This document shows positions 11,617 through 24,700 of a stretch of 64,000 nucleotides of DNA, one piece after another. The stretch's first letter is position 1; the number at the start of each line of letters is the position of its first letter. Below the pieces are notes generated by a model. The model searched no databases. It worked only from the letters and a program-made list of their open reading frames with translations, and had not been told where the DNA came from. Source of the DNA: Acephala macrosclerotiorum (Eukaryota > Ascomycota > Leotiomycetes > Helotiales > Mollisiaceae); NCBI GenBank assembly GCA_014904845.1, contig MU119208.1, forward strand, positions 620,001 to 684,000, in the 5' to 3' direction. The position numbers and the translations under genes are program-made.

Positions 11617-13294
11617 TTCGTTTCGGATATGCAGATCTTCTGTGGTGTTACTCGCATGGGGCGGTGGTAAATGGAAATGTCAAGATGAAGTGCATGGTCG
11701 TTGTGGTTGAAATGTTGCGGAATCTGGCTGAATTTTAAGGTGACGCAGGTGGTTGGTACTCAAGTAGGCGAAAAGGCAAAGGTGGGGTGAACTGGTGTTA
11801 CTAAGAGTTCAAGAGCTCCAATTCTGATTCGATACCATTTGGGTTGAGAAGTTGCAAAGATCCGATTAGATGAGACGGCGTCTCCGCATAGAACCAAAAT
11901 CATAACATTCTGGTGCATTGATTGGCAAGGTTGGCCCAAGGACCAGGGCATTGGGAAGTGAGGTGAAGTTGAGAGATAAACCCACACCGCAGGGCGTCTC
12001 TAGCAGAGTCTGGCTCCCTGCGTTTTGCCTCACCTCTCAACTCGATGTAACTCCACCCCTCAAGCAAAATGCACAGGCACACCAGCTATTGCATATCCCC
12101 TTCGATAAGGTATACTGTACGATACATCTCACGAGCGAAGTTTCAGTCCATCACGCCGCGGTTTCCACTATGGATTTCCTTATGATCGTCCCTCGACCAG
12201 GCCTTGCAATATGTATGCTTGATCTTGCGGCGCCCTCTTCTCGAGGCGACTCGGCCCGGAGGCCCGTCCGGAACACAGGCAATGACTCGCTGCAGCATCA
12301 GGAAGTCAAGTGAAGGCATTCGAAGAACCTGTACCGCGCAGATTCGCGTCTGCGGACATTTCTCTCTCCAGGGTCAGGCCTCTTGCGTTTCGCCTCCCAA
12401 TTTACGACATCAAGGCTATTGACACGTTCGATATGAAATCTCGACAATCTTCGGACGTCAAACGAACACTGGTCTTTCCTCGCAAACACCGAGCTTCTAC
12501 TTCCTGTTGATTGCCCCACCGAGATCCTTCCGAATCCCTGACAAGTCTACAAGGAAGTCTGTCTTCAGGACGAGAGGCTCGCGGTGTCGGTCCGTTCATA
12601 CCGTTGTCGCTATCATGCTTTGGGGCTTCGTCTTTTCCTAGGAACCTTATACGGCCTTTTACGACCCTACCACAACCATACACTGGCTGCAATGCCTCCC
12701 TGGACCCGCCGCTGGTCAGCGGGAGGAATGTTGTCCCCACACGCTGGTCGTACTGATCGGTCTGCTCGGCTTGCCCCATGTAGTGGTGGACGACATGAGC
12801 CAGGATGGCTGCGCATGTTGTGACTCGCCCGTCTTCGCTCTGAATTCATCAGCACCCCATCTCTCCATTCCATAGTGTCTTCCGATTCAGCCGCCCGCCT
12901 AGGAGATGGCATGTATCCATTCTCGTCTCATCTTACCTTTCTCTTGTTCTTTACTCGCGGAATATAGTACACTTATCCGCTTAAATATCGGGTCTGAGAC
13001 ATATCACCTGGAGGCAGCTGATCCGTACTGCCTCTTCTCTAGTCCTATCTAGCATCTATTGTATATAGAATGCGTTTGTCCAACTTGTTGTGACAACTGG
13101 TACTTCTCAGTCTTTTCGTCTTCAACGTACGCTCCAAAGTCAAACAGAGGATCAGCGAAGGAAGAGTTAACTGCCTTGTCCTGTGTTGCGGCTAGCCTTC
13201 ACTTATCAATCTCCTTGAATGAGTGATCATTGGTCTTCGATACAAACAACGTTTGAGTATACCAAAAGCAGAAGACTTTGATATATATATCACC
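11617..13294. other. Intergenic, no gene seen
   Basis: 1.7 kb between divergent genes (DUF202 on minus, glucosidase on plus). Frames of 60-130 codons exist on both strands but none shows a domain, consistent splice sites or a membrane pattern. Likely promoters of both genes. Confidence 0.45.
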
Positions 13295-16200
13295 ATGTCG
13301 GAATCCCCAGCAGAATCGCCAGGTAGTCAGCGTAACGAGCCTATCTTCGACAAGTACGCGGAGGACTCTGAAGAGCGATCTAGCAGGAGTACAAACGAAA
13401 CACCAAACTCTGAAATATCACCACCCGATAGCCCAACAGCGAAGAGTGTGACCCTTGCAGATGATAGGAGAGCAAACGCGCGAAGCTTAGCTGCCTCGCT
13501 GTCACTTGAAGAACAAGTAGGCCACCTTCAAACACCCAGACGTGCTGGGTCATTTGATATTGACAAAGCCCAGGTCTCGCTTCTGACTGCTGCAGACTTC
13601 TGGAGATCAAAAGCTATCCCAGAGAAAGGCATTCCGGCATTCAAAACTTCTGATGGACCTAATGGTGCTCGGGGAGCCATATTCAAGGCTGGAACGAAGG
13701 TCAGCTTCAATATGTCCAGGGATAAAAAGCCTCAACACTAACTCCTTCCACAGGCCGCCTTATTTCCTTGCGGTATCTCGCTAGCTGCATCATGGAACAC
13801 CGACCTTCTTTTCCAAGTTGGTAAACATCTCGCCGAGGAAGTCAAGGCACGATCAGCTCAAGTACTACTTGCACCAACAGTGTGTTTGCATCGTGGACCA
13901 CTTGGTGGACGTAACTTCGAGTCGTTCTCCGAAGATCCGCATTTGACTGGCAAACTTGCTGCGTCGTACATCAATGGCTTGCAAGGAGAAGGAGTTGCGG
14001 CAACAATCAAGCGTCAGTTGAGGTTGAACGTCCCGCTGTCACGTGCTAACACATCCAGATTTTGTGGCAAATGAGCAGGAAACGGAAAGATTCAAGATTG
14101 ACTCTCTTGTGCAAGAACGTCCACTTCGAGAACTTTATCTTCGCCCTTTTGAGATTGCAATTCGAGAAGCCAATCCTTGGGCTATAATGTCATCATATAA
14201 TCTGGTCAATGGCGTCCATGCAGACATGAATGAGCACACGTTGAAAGACATTTTGCGTGGTGAATGGGCATATGATGGGTATGAAACAGTCTTGTCTTCG
14301 CCTTAATCTTACTGACTCTCACAGACTAGTAATGTCTGATTGGGGTGGAACTAACTCCTACGTCGAGTCTATAGAGACCGGGTGTGATATCGAAATGCCA
14401 GTGGTATGTACCCACGAGACGTCCCCTCCAAATTGTCTCACGACTTTACCTGTGATCATGTCTCAGACAACTTGGGACAATTTGTAAATTGCAATATTGA
14501 CTCCGCCTTCTCCTAGTCAACATTATGGCGCGGTGCCAAAACCCTCGCTGCAGTCGAGAACGGAGATCTGAGTAAGGAAGCTGTTGAAAAAGCGGCTGCG
14601 AATGTTTTGTATCTGGTTGAGCGAACGAAAGGAAGTGACATGTCGGCAGAGCTGGCAGAGCGCGAGGATGACCGGGAAGAGACTCGCCAATTGATCCGAG
14701 ATGCAGGAGCTGAAGGACTGACGCTCCTGAAGAACGAAGGCAGCATCCTACCCATCAAGACATCAGACAAGATCGCAGTCATCGGCCCGAACGCCAACAG
14801 AGCTATTGCGGGTGGCGGTGGTAGTGCCAGTTTGAATCCATACTACAACACACTTCCGCTGGATAGTATCAAAGCAGTCGCCGAAAAGGATGTCAAGTAT
14901 GCCGTCGGATGTCAAACATACAAATGGCTACCATTAGCAGCGGATTACTGCAAGACGGCCACAGGAGAACAGGGTGTCAGTCTCGAATTCCACATCGGCG
15001 ACAAGTTTGAGGGCGAACCAAGAGTCATTCAGCAAAGAACAAACACCGACCTCTTCCTGTGGGATTCGGTACCGCTCGAAGTTAGCAACATCTGGTCTTG
15101 TAGAGCGAAGACAATCCTTACCCCAAAGACGACTGGTCTTCATACCATGAGTTTTTCAAGTGTTGGAGCCGGACGACTTCTTGTTAATGGTAAGACAATG
15201 GTTGATATCTGGAATTGGACAGAGAAGGGAGAAGCTATGTTCGACGATTCTCAGCAACAACTCTTCACCATGCCACTCGAAGCTGGAAAGCCAATCGAGA
15301 TCGTGGCCGAGTTGACAAATGAATTGCGACCATTCTGGAGACAAAAGGCCGAGAAGCGGACTCATGGCAATGGTGGTGTTCGAATTGGCTACAAGGAAGA
15401 GGACAAGAAGGACTACCTGCAAGAAGCAGTCGACGCTGCGAAGGCCTCAGATGTTGCAGTTGTTATTGTTGGTCTCGATGGAGAATGGGAATCGGAAGGA
15501 TATGATCGAACGACGATGGATCTGCCAGCGGATGGTAGCCAAGATCGTTTGATCGAGGCTGTCCTGAAAGCAAACCCTAGAACGATTGTTGTCAACCAAT
15601 CTGGTTCACCTGTCACGATGCCATGGGCAGATCGTGTTCCCGCAATTGTTCAAGCATGGTACCAAGGTCAAGAAGCTGGAAATGCCTTGGCCGACGTCCT
15701 GTTTGGATTCAAGACCCCAAGTGGAAAGCTTCCGGTGAGCAGCCATTTTCCACGAATAAGAGGGACATGCTAACAAATTTTCTAGACCACATTCCCTAAA
15801 CGGCTTGAAGACAATCCGACATACCTCAACTGGCCTGGCGAGAATCTGAAAGTCCTTTACGGAGAAGGTCTGTACATCGGATACAGACATTATGAGAAGA
15901 AGGCCATCGCACCCCTCTTCCCTTTCGGTCACGGTCTCTCATACACAACCTTCGTATACGGCAAGCCCAAGATCAGCAGCTCGATTCTCACGGAAGATGG
16001 GAAGATCACAATTACCATTCCAGTGAAGAATACTGGTTCAGTCGAAGGTGCAGAGATTGTGCAGGCATACATCCATGACGAGAAATGCCGCTTGCAACGA
16101 CCAGAAAAGGAATTGCAAGCATTCACCAAGGTGTTCTTGAAGCCAGGCGAGATTAAGAACGCAACCTTGAAGCTGGACAAATACTCCGTTGGATACTATG

Positions 16201-16375
16201 ATACCGACCTCAGTTCTTGGATCGCAGAGGAGGGTGTATTCCAAGTGCTTATTGCAGCTTCTTCCGTCGATATTCGGTATGTTTTTCGTCTTCCAAAGTC
16301 CTAATGTAATACTGACAATTTCCCAGGGAAAAGTGCTCATTTGAAGTCACAAAGTCATTTACTTGGATATTCTAA
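13295..16375 (+). CDS. GH3 beta-glucosidase with PA14 domain, intracellular type
   Basis: Seven exons: 13295..13699, 13754..14012, 14059..14278, 14325..14403, 14517..15734, 15786..16276, 16327..16375; all introns GT-AG and in phase; 906 aa. It cleaves terminal beta-glucosyl residues from oligosaccharides or glucosides. Visible parts: a Ser/Pro/acidic extension of about 60 residues, the GH3 N-domain (TSDGPNGARG, GRNFESFSEDP, KHFVAN) with catalytic nucleophile D300 in VMSDWGG, a PA14 insert about 470-610 (WSCRAKTILTPKTTGLH, VNGKTMVD), the C-domain with candidate acid/base glutamate in DGEWESEGYDR (about 643), and a fibronectin-III-like tail (LFPFGHGLSYTTF). There is no signal peptide, so it is probably cytosolic. 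The start sits just after a TATATATAT run at 13282; an upstream in-frame Met at 13223 is possible but adds unconserved sequence. Confidence 0.93.
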
Positions 16376-16929
16376 GAAATCGGTGTAAAGGATGGACTCA
16401 CGAGTATACGTGTTTGCTGCTACACAGCTGAGTTCTCATCCTGAAGGGATTCACATTTCTTGCATGTATCTATCTTCTCCTAATATCTCGAGATACCTTA
16501 GGGACAGATATAGAATTGATGATTTTTACGAATCACACTGACTGCTCGCTGGACTTTCAAAAACCATTTACAACTTCACATCAGAATAGCCATCGTGATA
16601 TTATTATTCTAACCACTGAGCACTCTCCGAATAAATGAAATGTCATGCATCCCCGCCTCTACCCCTATTCCTTATCGTGGCTTTATCGTGCTATCGTTCT
16701 GCAGGGCGTTTTCGCAGCTTCGCTTCCCTATGAGCCAAGTAATTTTACCACCAAAGGATCTCGGCCCACTCCGCATCGCGACCCCATGTCACCGTAATAA
16801 ACGTTCAAATTCCATCTCTCTCCTTTCCCACCTCACCTCACCTCACCTCACTCATTGTACATATCCTCCCTTCACTACCGTCGCCCTCTCCCTTTAACAT
16901 CTGCGACGGGATGGCAAGCAAACAGCTAA
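16376..16929. other. Spacer between glucosidase and phosphodiesterase genes
   Basis: About 550 bp. It holds a pyrimidine-rich stretch with repeated CACCT units (about 16829-16852), commonly seen just upstream of fungal transcription starts. No gene. Confidence 0.4.
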
Positions 16930-19170
16930 ATGGCACCACCTTCGTATTATAGCAACGTCCACGCCCGCACCTCAAACTCGCCCCCTTCTCTCCTCTCGCG
17001 CCTCATCTCCGCCCTCCCAAGCGGTCTCTCAGCTCAAATGCGGCGATTATTCGGTTCGCAGAATGGCGGCTATAGTAGTGTTTCAACAGCACATACACCG
17101 TATCTCCCCCGATCATTGCGCAAGTTAGAAAGGAGCTGTCATTTCAGTCCTAGGAAGTTGCTGAGTCTTCCACATGTCTTTATTGGGGTTTGGGTTATGC
17201 TTTTGTTGTGGGGTGAACGATGGGTGTTTAGGAGTAGTGTGGAGGAGTGTAGGTGGGAGAATTGGGAGAGGTGGGTATGTATTCTCCATCTGGACATTCT
17301 GGGTAGAATAATGAAGGGGATGAAGCTGACAGTTAATGGGATATAGCCAAAGGAAGCGACGCCGCATCATTTGGTACTCATCGCCGATCCGCAGTTGATT
17401 GATGCCCATAGTTATCCGGGAAGGCCGTGGCCGTTGGATAGGTGGACGATGTTGCATACGGATAATTATATGAAGAGGTCTTATATTTCGCTCCAAGACC
17501 ATTTGCATCCGGATACGATTTTCTTCCTTGGGGATTTGTTTGATGGAGGGAGGGAATGGAAGACGGCGCATGGGAATACACAGGATCCGTCATGGGCGAA
17601 TGGGCTACGACCTTCTGGCGAACAGGCATATGTCGATACGTGGGGAAAGAGGTACGGAGAGGATTACTGGTTACATGAATATGATCGTTTTGGGCGGATA
17701 TTCTACGACTTCTGGAATCTAAAGGGACCGGATCCGAATCCGTGGCAGAGAGGGAGGAAGATCATTTCAACGTTGCCTGGGAATCATGATTTGGGGTTTG
17801 GACAGCAAATTAAGATCCCGATTCGAAATCGATTTGAGACGTATTTCGGGGAGGGGAATAGGGTGGACGTGATTGCAAATCATACCTTTGTCTCTGTGGA
17901 CGCCGTGTCGCTGAGTGCTGGAGGGGCGGAACATGCAACGAAGGAGCTTACACAACCGGTGGAGGACTTCCTTGCAAATATCCAGAGCTTAAAGAGAAAA
18001 GCCGTGCAGCGGGAATTGAGCATCCAGGCTGGCAAGGAGAAAGTACTGCAATACGTACATACAGTTGAAGATCTGGACCAAGTCGACTTTTCGCATCTTC
18101 CAACCCTCGATCCGGGTCCATCTGGCCCTGAGCTTCCAACAATTCTCCTCACACATGTACCTTTGTACCGCGAACCAGGAAAACCGTGTGGGCCAATGCG
18201 AGAGCACTGGCCTCCGGAGACTCCTCCCAAGGGACAAACGACCCCGGTATTTCCAGACCACCGAAATGCCATCTCTATATCAAGAGGCTACCAATACCAA
18301 AACGTTCTCAGTGAAGAAGACTCCGTCAACCTGGTCCATGATGTTGGAAACGTCAAAGCCGTCTTCTCAGGCGATGACCACGATTATTGCGAAATCGTGC
18401 ACCCAGAGAACAAGAACTCGGCGCGAGAAATAACAGTTAAAAGCACGAGCTGGGCGATGGGAGTTCGAAAACCAGGCTTCCTACTCCTCAGCATGTGGAA
18501 CCCTATCGATTCCTCCGGCCAACCACTTCACTCCACGCCTTCCGGTCATGGATCAACATCTCTGGCCGCCACAACCATGGAATCGCACCTCTGCCTCCTC
18601 CCCGACCAACTCGGGATATTCATTCGGTACCTTACACTCCTCGCCCTAACCCTCCTCGCGCTCATCATTCGCGCAATCCTCGTTCCAATCCTCAATCTCT
18701 CACATTTCTCTTCACCACCTTCCCCAACAACACCGTCTTCAAACGACGACTACCCACTGCTCCCGACCACAGTGAAGCGGGAACCAACCGAAGAGCGAGA
18801 ATCTCATCGCTCCTCGAACTCTTCCTCAAACAACATCCAAAACCTGAATCTCGCTCCACGATCCACAGCTGCAAGAACCCGATCCGTGAGTCCCGCCAAA
18901 GGATACGGGCTGCCCGCCTCTCAAGCACGATTCGCCACCCCGCCATTAATCAACGCCGCTGGCTATAACCCAAACTGGGACGCTGGCAAGAGCATCGGCT
19001 CGGCGCCAATTTTCGATTTCGTAGGGAACGGGAATGGAGTAGGGAAAAGAGAGAAGGAGATAGTGCCATTGAAAGGAATAAAGCTAATATGGAGAGAAGC
19101 ATGGACGAGTATATGGCGGGTGGCGTGGGTGGTGATATGTGTGTATTTATGGTTGGCGTATTATGGATAG
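16930..19170 (+). CDS. Cdc1/Ted1-type ER metallophosphodiesterase (GPI-glycan remodelling)
   Basis: Exons 16930..17274 and 17347..19170, 722 aa; intron 17275-17346 (GTATGT...ATAG), phase 0. Relatives in yeast (CDC1, TED1) and mammals (MPPE1/PGAP5) remove ethanolamine phosphate from the GPI glycan in the ER. Metallophosphatase motifs are present in order: LIADPQLID, GDLFDGG, LPGNHDLG, LLTHVPLYR and GDDHDYC (the family form of GHxH). One membrane segment precedes the catalytic domain (HVFIGVWVMLLLW, about 80-95). After it come a segment LGIFIRYLTLLALTLLAL, a disordered Ser/Pro-rich stretch, and a last hydrophobic helix ending ...LWLAYYG. This is longer than yeast Ted1, mainly from the disordered insert. 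Which of the two paralog types it represents I cannot decide. Confidence 0.9.
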
Positions 19171-19424
19171 GAACAAGAGGTTTCGGTGTATCATATTTAC
19201 AGTGAAAGACTAGATAGGATATCAAGTCTCACTCTGCATGGCTAGGCGTTAGGAGGCTGCTGCTTGAATGCATGGAATGACCACACATACAAGTTCAAGG
19301 ATTTCTAGTGCGAAAACTGCTTCGAACTCGAAGCTCTGGAAAGCTCTAGGCCAGTTCGACCTTTCAATGTTTTGTGTTAGTGCAGGAGGTTCACTCGATC
19401 CTTTCCTCTTTATTTACACCTCTC

Positions 19425-19645
19425 CCTCGAAGAGCTAACCACAACAGCAACCTCATTCCAGCCCCAAACCATCACCACTTGGCAGTACTTACCGATATAG
19501 ACGTCCTCCCATCCACTGCTCCTTTCTTTTGACAAGTGAGTAAGATAAGAACGAGACTGCGCAGATGCGTAGCTTCTGATAAGGCTGGTGTTAGGGATAA
19601 AGTGTTCAGCGATACAGACGAGGGACGAATTTAGGTGAAATGAAG
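19425..19645 (-). pseudogene. Decayed small membrane-protein gene, copy 1 of 3
   Basis: Minus strand. Aligns by eye with copy 3 over CTTACTC-x-CTTG, AGAAAGGA, GTACTGCC-AAG-GGTG and CTGGAATG, spaced alike. Frame broken by several stops and indels; no start-to-stop frame survives. Confidence 0.45.
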
Positions 19646-19779
19646 GGCTGGAAGATCTATGCTAGAGCGTTACTAGGTAAGGATCAAAAGTTATCAAGTG
19701 ATGTGGCGACTGTCAATATTTTGGGTGTATTCGTCTTGTCCATGTCCCGAGAGTTTCTTCCCTTTAAAGGAATACAAAT

Positions 19780-20010
19780 ACAGCAAACCTACCACCCCCG
19801 TTGCAGTAATAACCTAGAAAGCATCACTGCCCGGCAGTATTGATGATATACTCCCCATCTTGAGTGCGACTCGAAGAACAACAAAGCCTAAGACCATCAC
19901 CAACGCAATTAATCCGAGACCGGAGACAAGGGATCTTTGAGTGCAGGCTCATGAAAGGGTACGACTGAAAGGCTGATTGAGCCAAGGAGAAGAGGAGCGA
20001 AAATTTGGAG
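19780..20010 (-). pseudogene. Decayed small membrane-protein gene, copy 2 of 3
   Basis: Minus strand, the most diverged copy. Retains the order Ser-Ile-x-x-Ser...Pro, a Leu/Val-rich helix (LGLIALVMVLGFVVLRVAL, readable only across a frame change) and the TACTGCC-GGCAGTGATG block that matches the other two copies. Confidence 0.35.
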
Positions 20011-20109
20011 CTTGGGAGTTGGATGGTGCTAGGCAGGATCAGATGGCCGTCAGTTGATGGCAGTTGTCAACATATGAACTATATTCGTCTGGTCCATAAG
20101 TACCCCCAA

Positions 20110-20354
20110 GAGACGGACGTGGCAGCAAACACACCAATCCCATTCCAGCCATAACCACCACCGCTCGGCAGTACCCAACAATATACCTCTCATCCCACCC
20201 TTCCTTTCTGACTCAAACGAGTAAGCCCACCGACTACAACTGCACAGACAAGCCGGAGACTGAGGACCAAAAACGAGAACGCAGCTACCGGTGTTGCGAA
20301 CTTAGTATTCGGCGGTATAAGCGAGGGATGTATTGACTTGAAGAGGGAAGGCAT
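20110..20354 (-). pseudogene. Decayed small membrane-protein gene, copy 3 of 3 (best preserved)
   Basis: The ATG at 20354 opens a 54-codon frame ending at 20190, with a single strong helix (TPVAAFSFLVLSLRLVCAVV) and then GGLTRLSQKG. After the stop, another frame continues with a second hydrophobic stretch (VVVMAGMGLVCLL), so a frameshift or small undetected intron separates two halves of one original protein. It might still be expressed as the 54-residue form. Family unknown to me. Confidence 0.4.
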
Positions 20355-21737
20355 GGCGGGGGATGGAAGTTGGAGGATAGAATGCTGGGCTGGGATGGGA
20401 TGGCTGTCAACTCCCTTGCTACACCCTTTTCACTCCTCTGGTAGCCTGTCTTGCTGACCTAAAGAAGACGAAACGTACTAAGGTATCTCCCATTGGATAC
20501 CCCAAGTTCTCGTCTGGACATCTGCCGCCCACAGCCGTCGTCCGTTAATTCTTGATAATCATCCTTCTACTTGACAACCATGACCTGATCTCCTTGTCCT
20601 GCTCTAATGTCAGACGATGCAAGAGCCCAGGGCATTATGTTTGAATCATGCTTGAAAGAACCACAACTTAGACGCACAGCTTCCTTGTATGGCCCAGATG
20701 GTCCCGTAGCAGTCGCCTGGCGAGGAGCTAGGAGTTTGGGACGAAGAGGAATCTCACGAGTGTTAGCAGAAGCGTTGGAATAGGGAAGGGGCCAGGTATC
20801 TATCTATCTATACTCCGACCACTCGTTTAGCTTGAAGATGAGGAGAAATTCTAAAAAAACAAAGTGATTGTGTTGCATGGAAATGTGAATATCTTCGAAT
20901 GAAACGTGAATACTTTGAAACTTAACTATCCTAGTTGAAAGCGTGGACAACATTCCAATCTCTTCCCCTTCAAGCAAAGCAAACACAATCATCCAACACC
21001 AGAAAGAGATGAAGCATCAATCTAATGAACACAAAGACAAGAAATGAAAGAAGAACACTAAGCCCAGACCTCCATTTTCAAGCCCGCCCCCTCCTCCCAA
21101 AAAAAGACCTCGGCCTCAACAGCCACCGTCACTACAAGAAATTGAGCAGAACCAACGCCTTCACAAAAGGAGAGAAGAGCAACGAGACCGCTTTATCATC
21201 GCCGGACCTCGCTTTGTGCACCTGGATAAAGTGATTTTTGAGCATTGCGATGGGAAAGGGGTTTGGTAGGAGTGCTGTGAGAAGGAGATAAGTTTCTGAA
21301 GATGGCGAGTGATGTGCGGGGAAGGGGGAGTTGAGGGGTTGTGGAGGAGGAGCTGGAGGGGGAATTGATATATATGTAGATTGATGTGTGGATTCCTTCT
21401 CACTGTACACGATTAGTAGAGACAAAATGGCCCGAGAATTGATGTTGTGAGAAAGCCATGCATGCAATTTTTCTATGCTACAAATCGACCAGCGAAAAAT
21501 AGCGCAGCTCTGCAAGTCTAGCAAAAAAGAAACTATTTTAAGTACTGAAGTCTGCGATGGTAGGCAAAGAAGAAATGTCTCCAGCAACGCCAGTGCCACC
21601 AAATCCAGCCACTCAAAGGTCAAACGCCCTAGGAGAATCGACGCGGACAGAAAATCATGAATAGGAAAAGAAAGAGGAAATGCAAATATGACCCATGATG
21701 AACCAATCCCAACTCCGCCGGACCTTCCTCTAAGCCA

Positions 21738-24700
21738 TTATAGAATCTGAGCATCATCCACAGCCATAGCGTCAGGAGCAGGAACAGAAGAAGAGGAAGC
21801 AGCGGTGATACCATCCTTGATCCACTTATTGAACTGATCGTTGATCTGTGCAACCTCATCACGGCTCTTGCCCTTCATCCAAGCATTATTCATTTCGAAT
21901 TTCTCCTTGAATCGTTCGGTGCGGATGTTTTCGAAAGGTTGAAGTCGTTCGCGGGCATAGCTTTTGCCAGTGGAAGGATCGTCGCCAAAAGGTTTGTTGG
22001 TGAAAATGAGTGACTCCTCGTTGGGTGGGGGTTCGAATTTGATTTCGTAGCCTTGGACAGCAATGCGCATGATAAGTTCTTCTTTGCTGCCAGCTCGGAT
22101 CTCTCGACCAGAGCCTTCTTCGAAGTCGGCATCGCTAGTTGGGAGGTTACGGAGCAAGACAGCTTTGTGCATTCTTTCGCGGGGAACACCTTCGGTAGGC
22201 TCGACGCGAAAGTAAGAAGAGACATAGTACTTCCATTGATCGATCGCTGTCATTTCGTCAAGATCGAAGGTAGTATCATCTCTCTGAAGCCACCTAATAC
22301 CGGCAGTCTTCTTCATCGAGTTCTAGATTTCCCTTAATTAGGATGGCTTGTGCGATCAGAGATTGTTTACTTGCCCATTCTATTAAGAACAATTCGCTGT
22401 CCTTCATCCATTTATCAGCTTGCTTTCGCAAGTTGATCTCAATGTTGTAGGTAGTCTCCTCTGTTTGTCTGTTGCTGAAGAATTGACGAATAAGATCCGA
22501 TGTCTTTTCCTTGGAGTCTCCGCTGGAGCAGACGGCGCCCAACTTAGTGAGAGTCTTAAGGTGATCCAAGATGGTGAAAGCTTTCCAGCCCTTCATCAGG
22601 AAGTGGCGTCGGTACCAAGTTTGGAAGGTGTTTTCGTCAACATCGCCTTTGACGTATTCTTCGGTGAGGAGCAGGGCTCGGGAAAAGTACGTCTCGTCGC
22701 CGACAAGGGGAGAATTGTCGCGGGAGGAGATGTAGTCGAGCAATTTAGCTGGCTTGTCGAGAGCTGCGCGGTTAGCTTGGTCAACAGCCTCGGACTCACT
22801 GTCCTTGATATCCTTCAATCGTCGATACAAAGTGTAGAAGATGCTGAAGAAGACGAAGATGTTCTGATTAGCCCAGAGCTTGTAGCTTTCTCGAATGTAT
22901 GGTTCATCTGCGTTCATCTCAGTGATACTTGGACCAGGCCTGGAGGCAGAACGCTTCACCCAACGCTCATCAGAGACGTGGACGGCTTGATCTTCAGCCG
23001 CTTCAGCAGCGTCATCGTCATCTGCAGCAGACTCATCTGGAGTTGACTCTTTGCTGCCTGGAGCGCTGTCGTCTTGCTTGCCCTTGGTGCCGTTGCGGCT
23101 GCGATCAAGTACTCCTCTGCGAAGATCAGTCTTCTTGCCGTTCGAACGCTTGCTGCGACCATTTGGCAATTCGGTAGGTGTAATCTCTTCGGAATCATCT
23201 TCAGGAGAATCGCGGTCGACATCAGTTGTGGCCTCGATGATTTGCTCATGAGGGATACCGAAGAAGATACTGACGAATTTCTCGAAGAATTCTCTGATGC
23301 GACGACGTTCCGAGGCGTTGTGTTGAACCGCACCCTTGACATACACCACCATGAAACGAAGGACATTCAGGACAACATCCATGTCAGAAACATCGTGGAT
23401 AAATTGAAACTCAACCTTCTTCGTTCCAAGAGTGGCTCGTTGGCGACGTTGTTCCTCACTCCTGGTCTTGATGGCATCAACGAGGTGTTTGGCAGAGAGG
23501 TTCTTCTTGTCGGCTGTCTTGACGTTGAGACCTTGGTGATCAAGACTCTTTAAGTACATGTTTTGAGTCTGGGCTTGCCAAACCTTCTCCCATTCACGCT
23601 ACCTAGCAGTTAGCAAGTGTCAAAATTGATACTAGGCTGATATACCTGTGTAAAGCGCCATTCTTCATCCTTTTGCTTCAATCGTGCCAAGACGACAGGC
23701 AGGACTGCGCTAGGATCTCTGAACAGGTCCTCGACGACCTCAAGACCGCGATCGCCGTAGATCTTCTTGAAAACACGTCTGTAGAGTGATTGGGAATTTG
23801 CTTGGAATCCAGTGGGCATGTTGAACTGAACTCGTTGGTCCTCAGTCATCGTGAGAATTGATTGTGCGATGGGCTCAAGAACTTGAATGACCTTCGAGTT
23901 GGCCTCGATGTTGAAGTCGTAGTCGTGGCGTTCTTCCTCAATGCGAGAGAGAGCATCTTCGTAAAGGTTCTTGCGATGGGCAACGAATCCGGAGTCTTCG
24001 GAAGCCCAGGTTGGGTGAGAAGCCCAGTCGTCATTCAAGAGCTCACGGCACATCTCATCACGTCCTGAGCATGGTTTGAGACGTTCCTGCAAATCGTGTC
24101 AGCTGCATTCTGTAACCGTCCGCTCAGAATACGAGGGGGGGAAAGAAAAAAATTGCTACACATACTCTCTTTGGCAGCAGTCGATAGCTGGGGCCCAAAC
24201 CTCTGCAGTTGCTGAGGGCAACTCTGCCAGACGGAGCCAAGGGTTGATTCTCGACGTTATCCTGATTGCCTTCGTAGCCAACAAAGTCCTTGAACCATCG
24301 GATCAAATCCTGGTTGCCACCAACGAATTGGCTGACTTTGTTAACGAGAACGTTTCTGTCAATGAGATCTTGAGAGAACATGTTGCAGAGCTTGAGGAAC
24401 TCGTTCATGGTGGATTTGTTACCAATGTACTTCTTGACACGGTCGAAAAAGGCAAGCTCTTCCTGCGATGCGCCAGCAGTGCTCGTTGGTGGCATAGGCT
24501 CAGGGATGATTGGCGTCAAGTTGGGGGAGACAGCTTGACCATCAGGGCCATTGGGTTTGTGGCTCGTCTTGATTCTCTGAAGATTGTGTGAGTAGCGGGA
24601 TTGGAGTCTGGACTGCGCGGCTTACCTTATTTGCGGGAACACCTTGAGCAGCACTAGAGCGAGAGCTCTCCCCAACGACAGGCTGAGAAGTAGCTGCAGC

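Larger units (their letters stand above)
19171..21737. other. Gene-poor stretch between convergent genes
   Basis: 2.6 kb between the stop of the phosphodiesterase gene (+) and the stop of SIN3 (-). The left half holds three decayed repeat copies described separately. From 20.4 to 21.7 kb I see only short frames and a small TATC repeat at 20797. Confidence 0.5.

Noticed and set aside
11617..13294. Several 60-130 codon frames on both strands
   Set aside because: Biased by local GC content; no domain, helix pattern or consistent splice sites.
20796..20813. TATC microsatellite
   Set aside because: Three to four units only; ordinary.
22420..23553. Long plus-strand frames (over 150 codons) across the SIN3 locus
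   Set aside because: They lie antisense to conserved SIN3 exons, show no domain, and mirror its codon bias.
24076..24591. 171-codon plus-strand frame
   Set aside because: Antisense to SIN3 PAH3 exon; no family resemblance.
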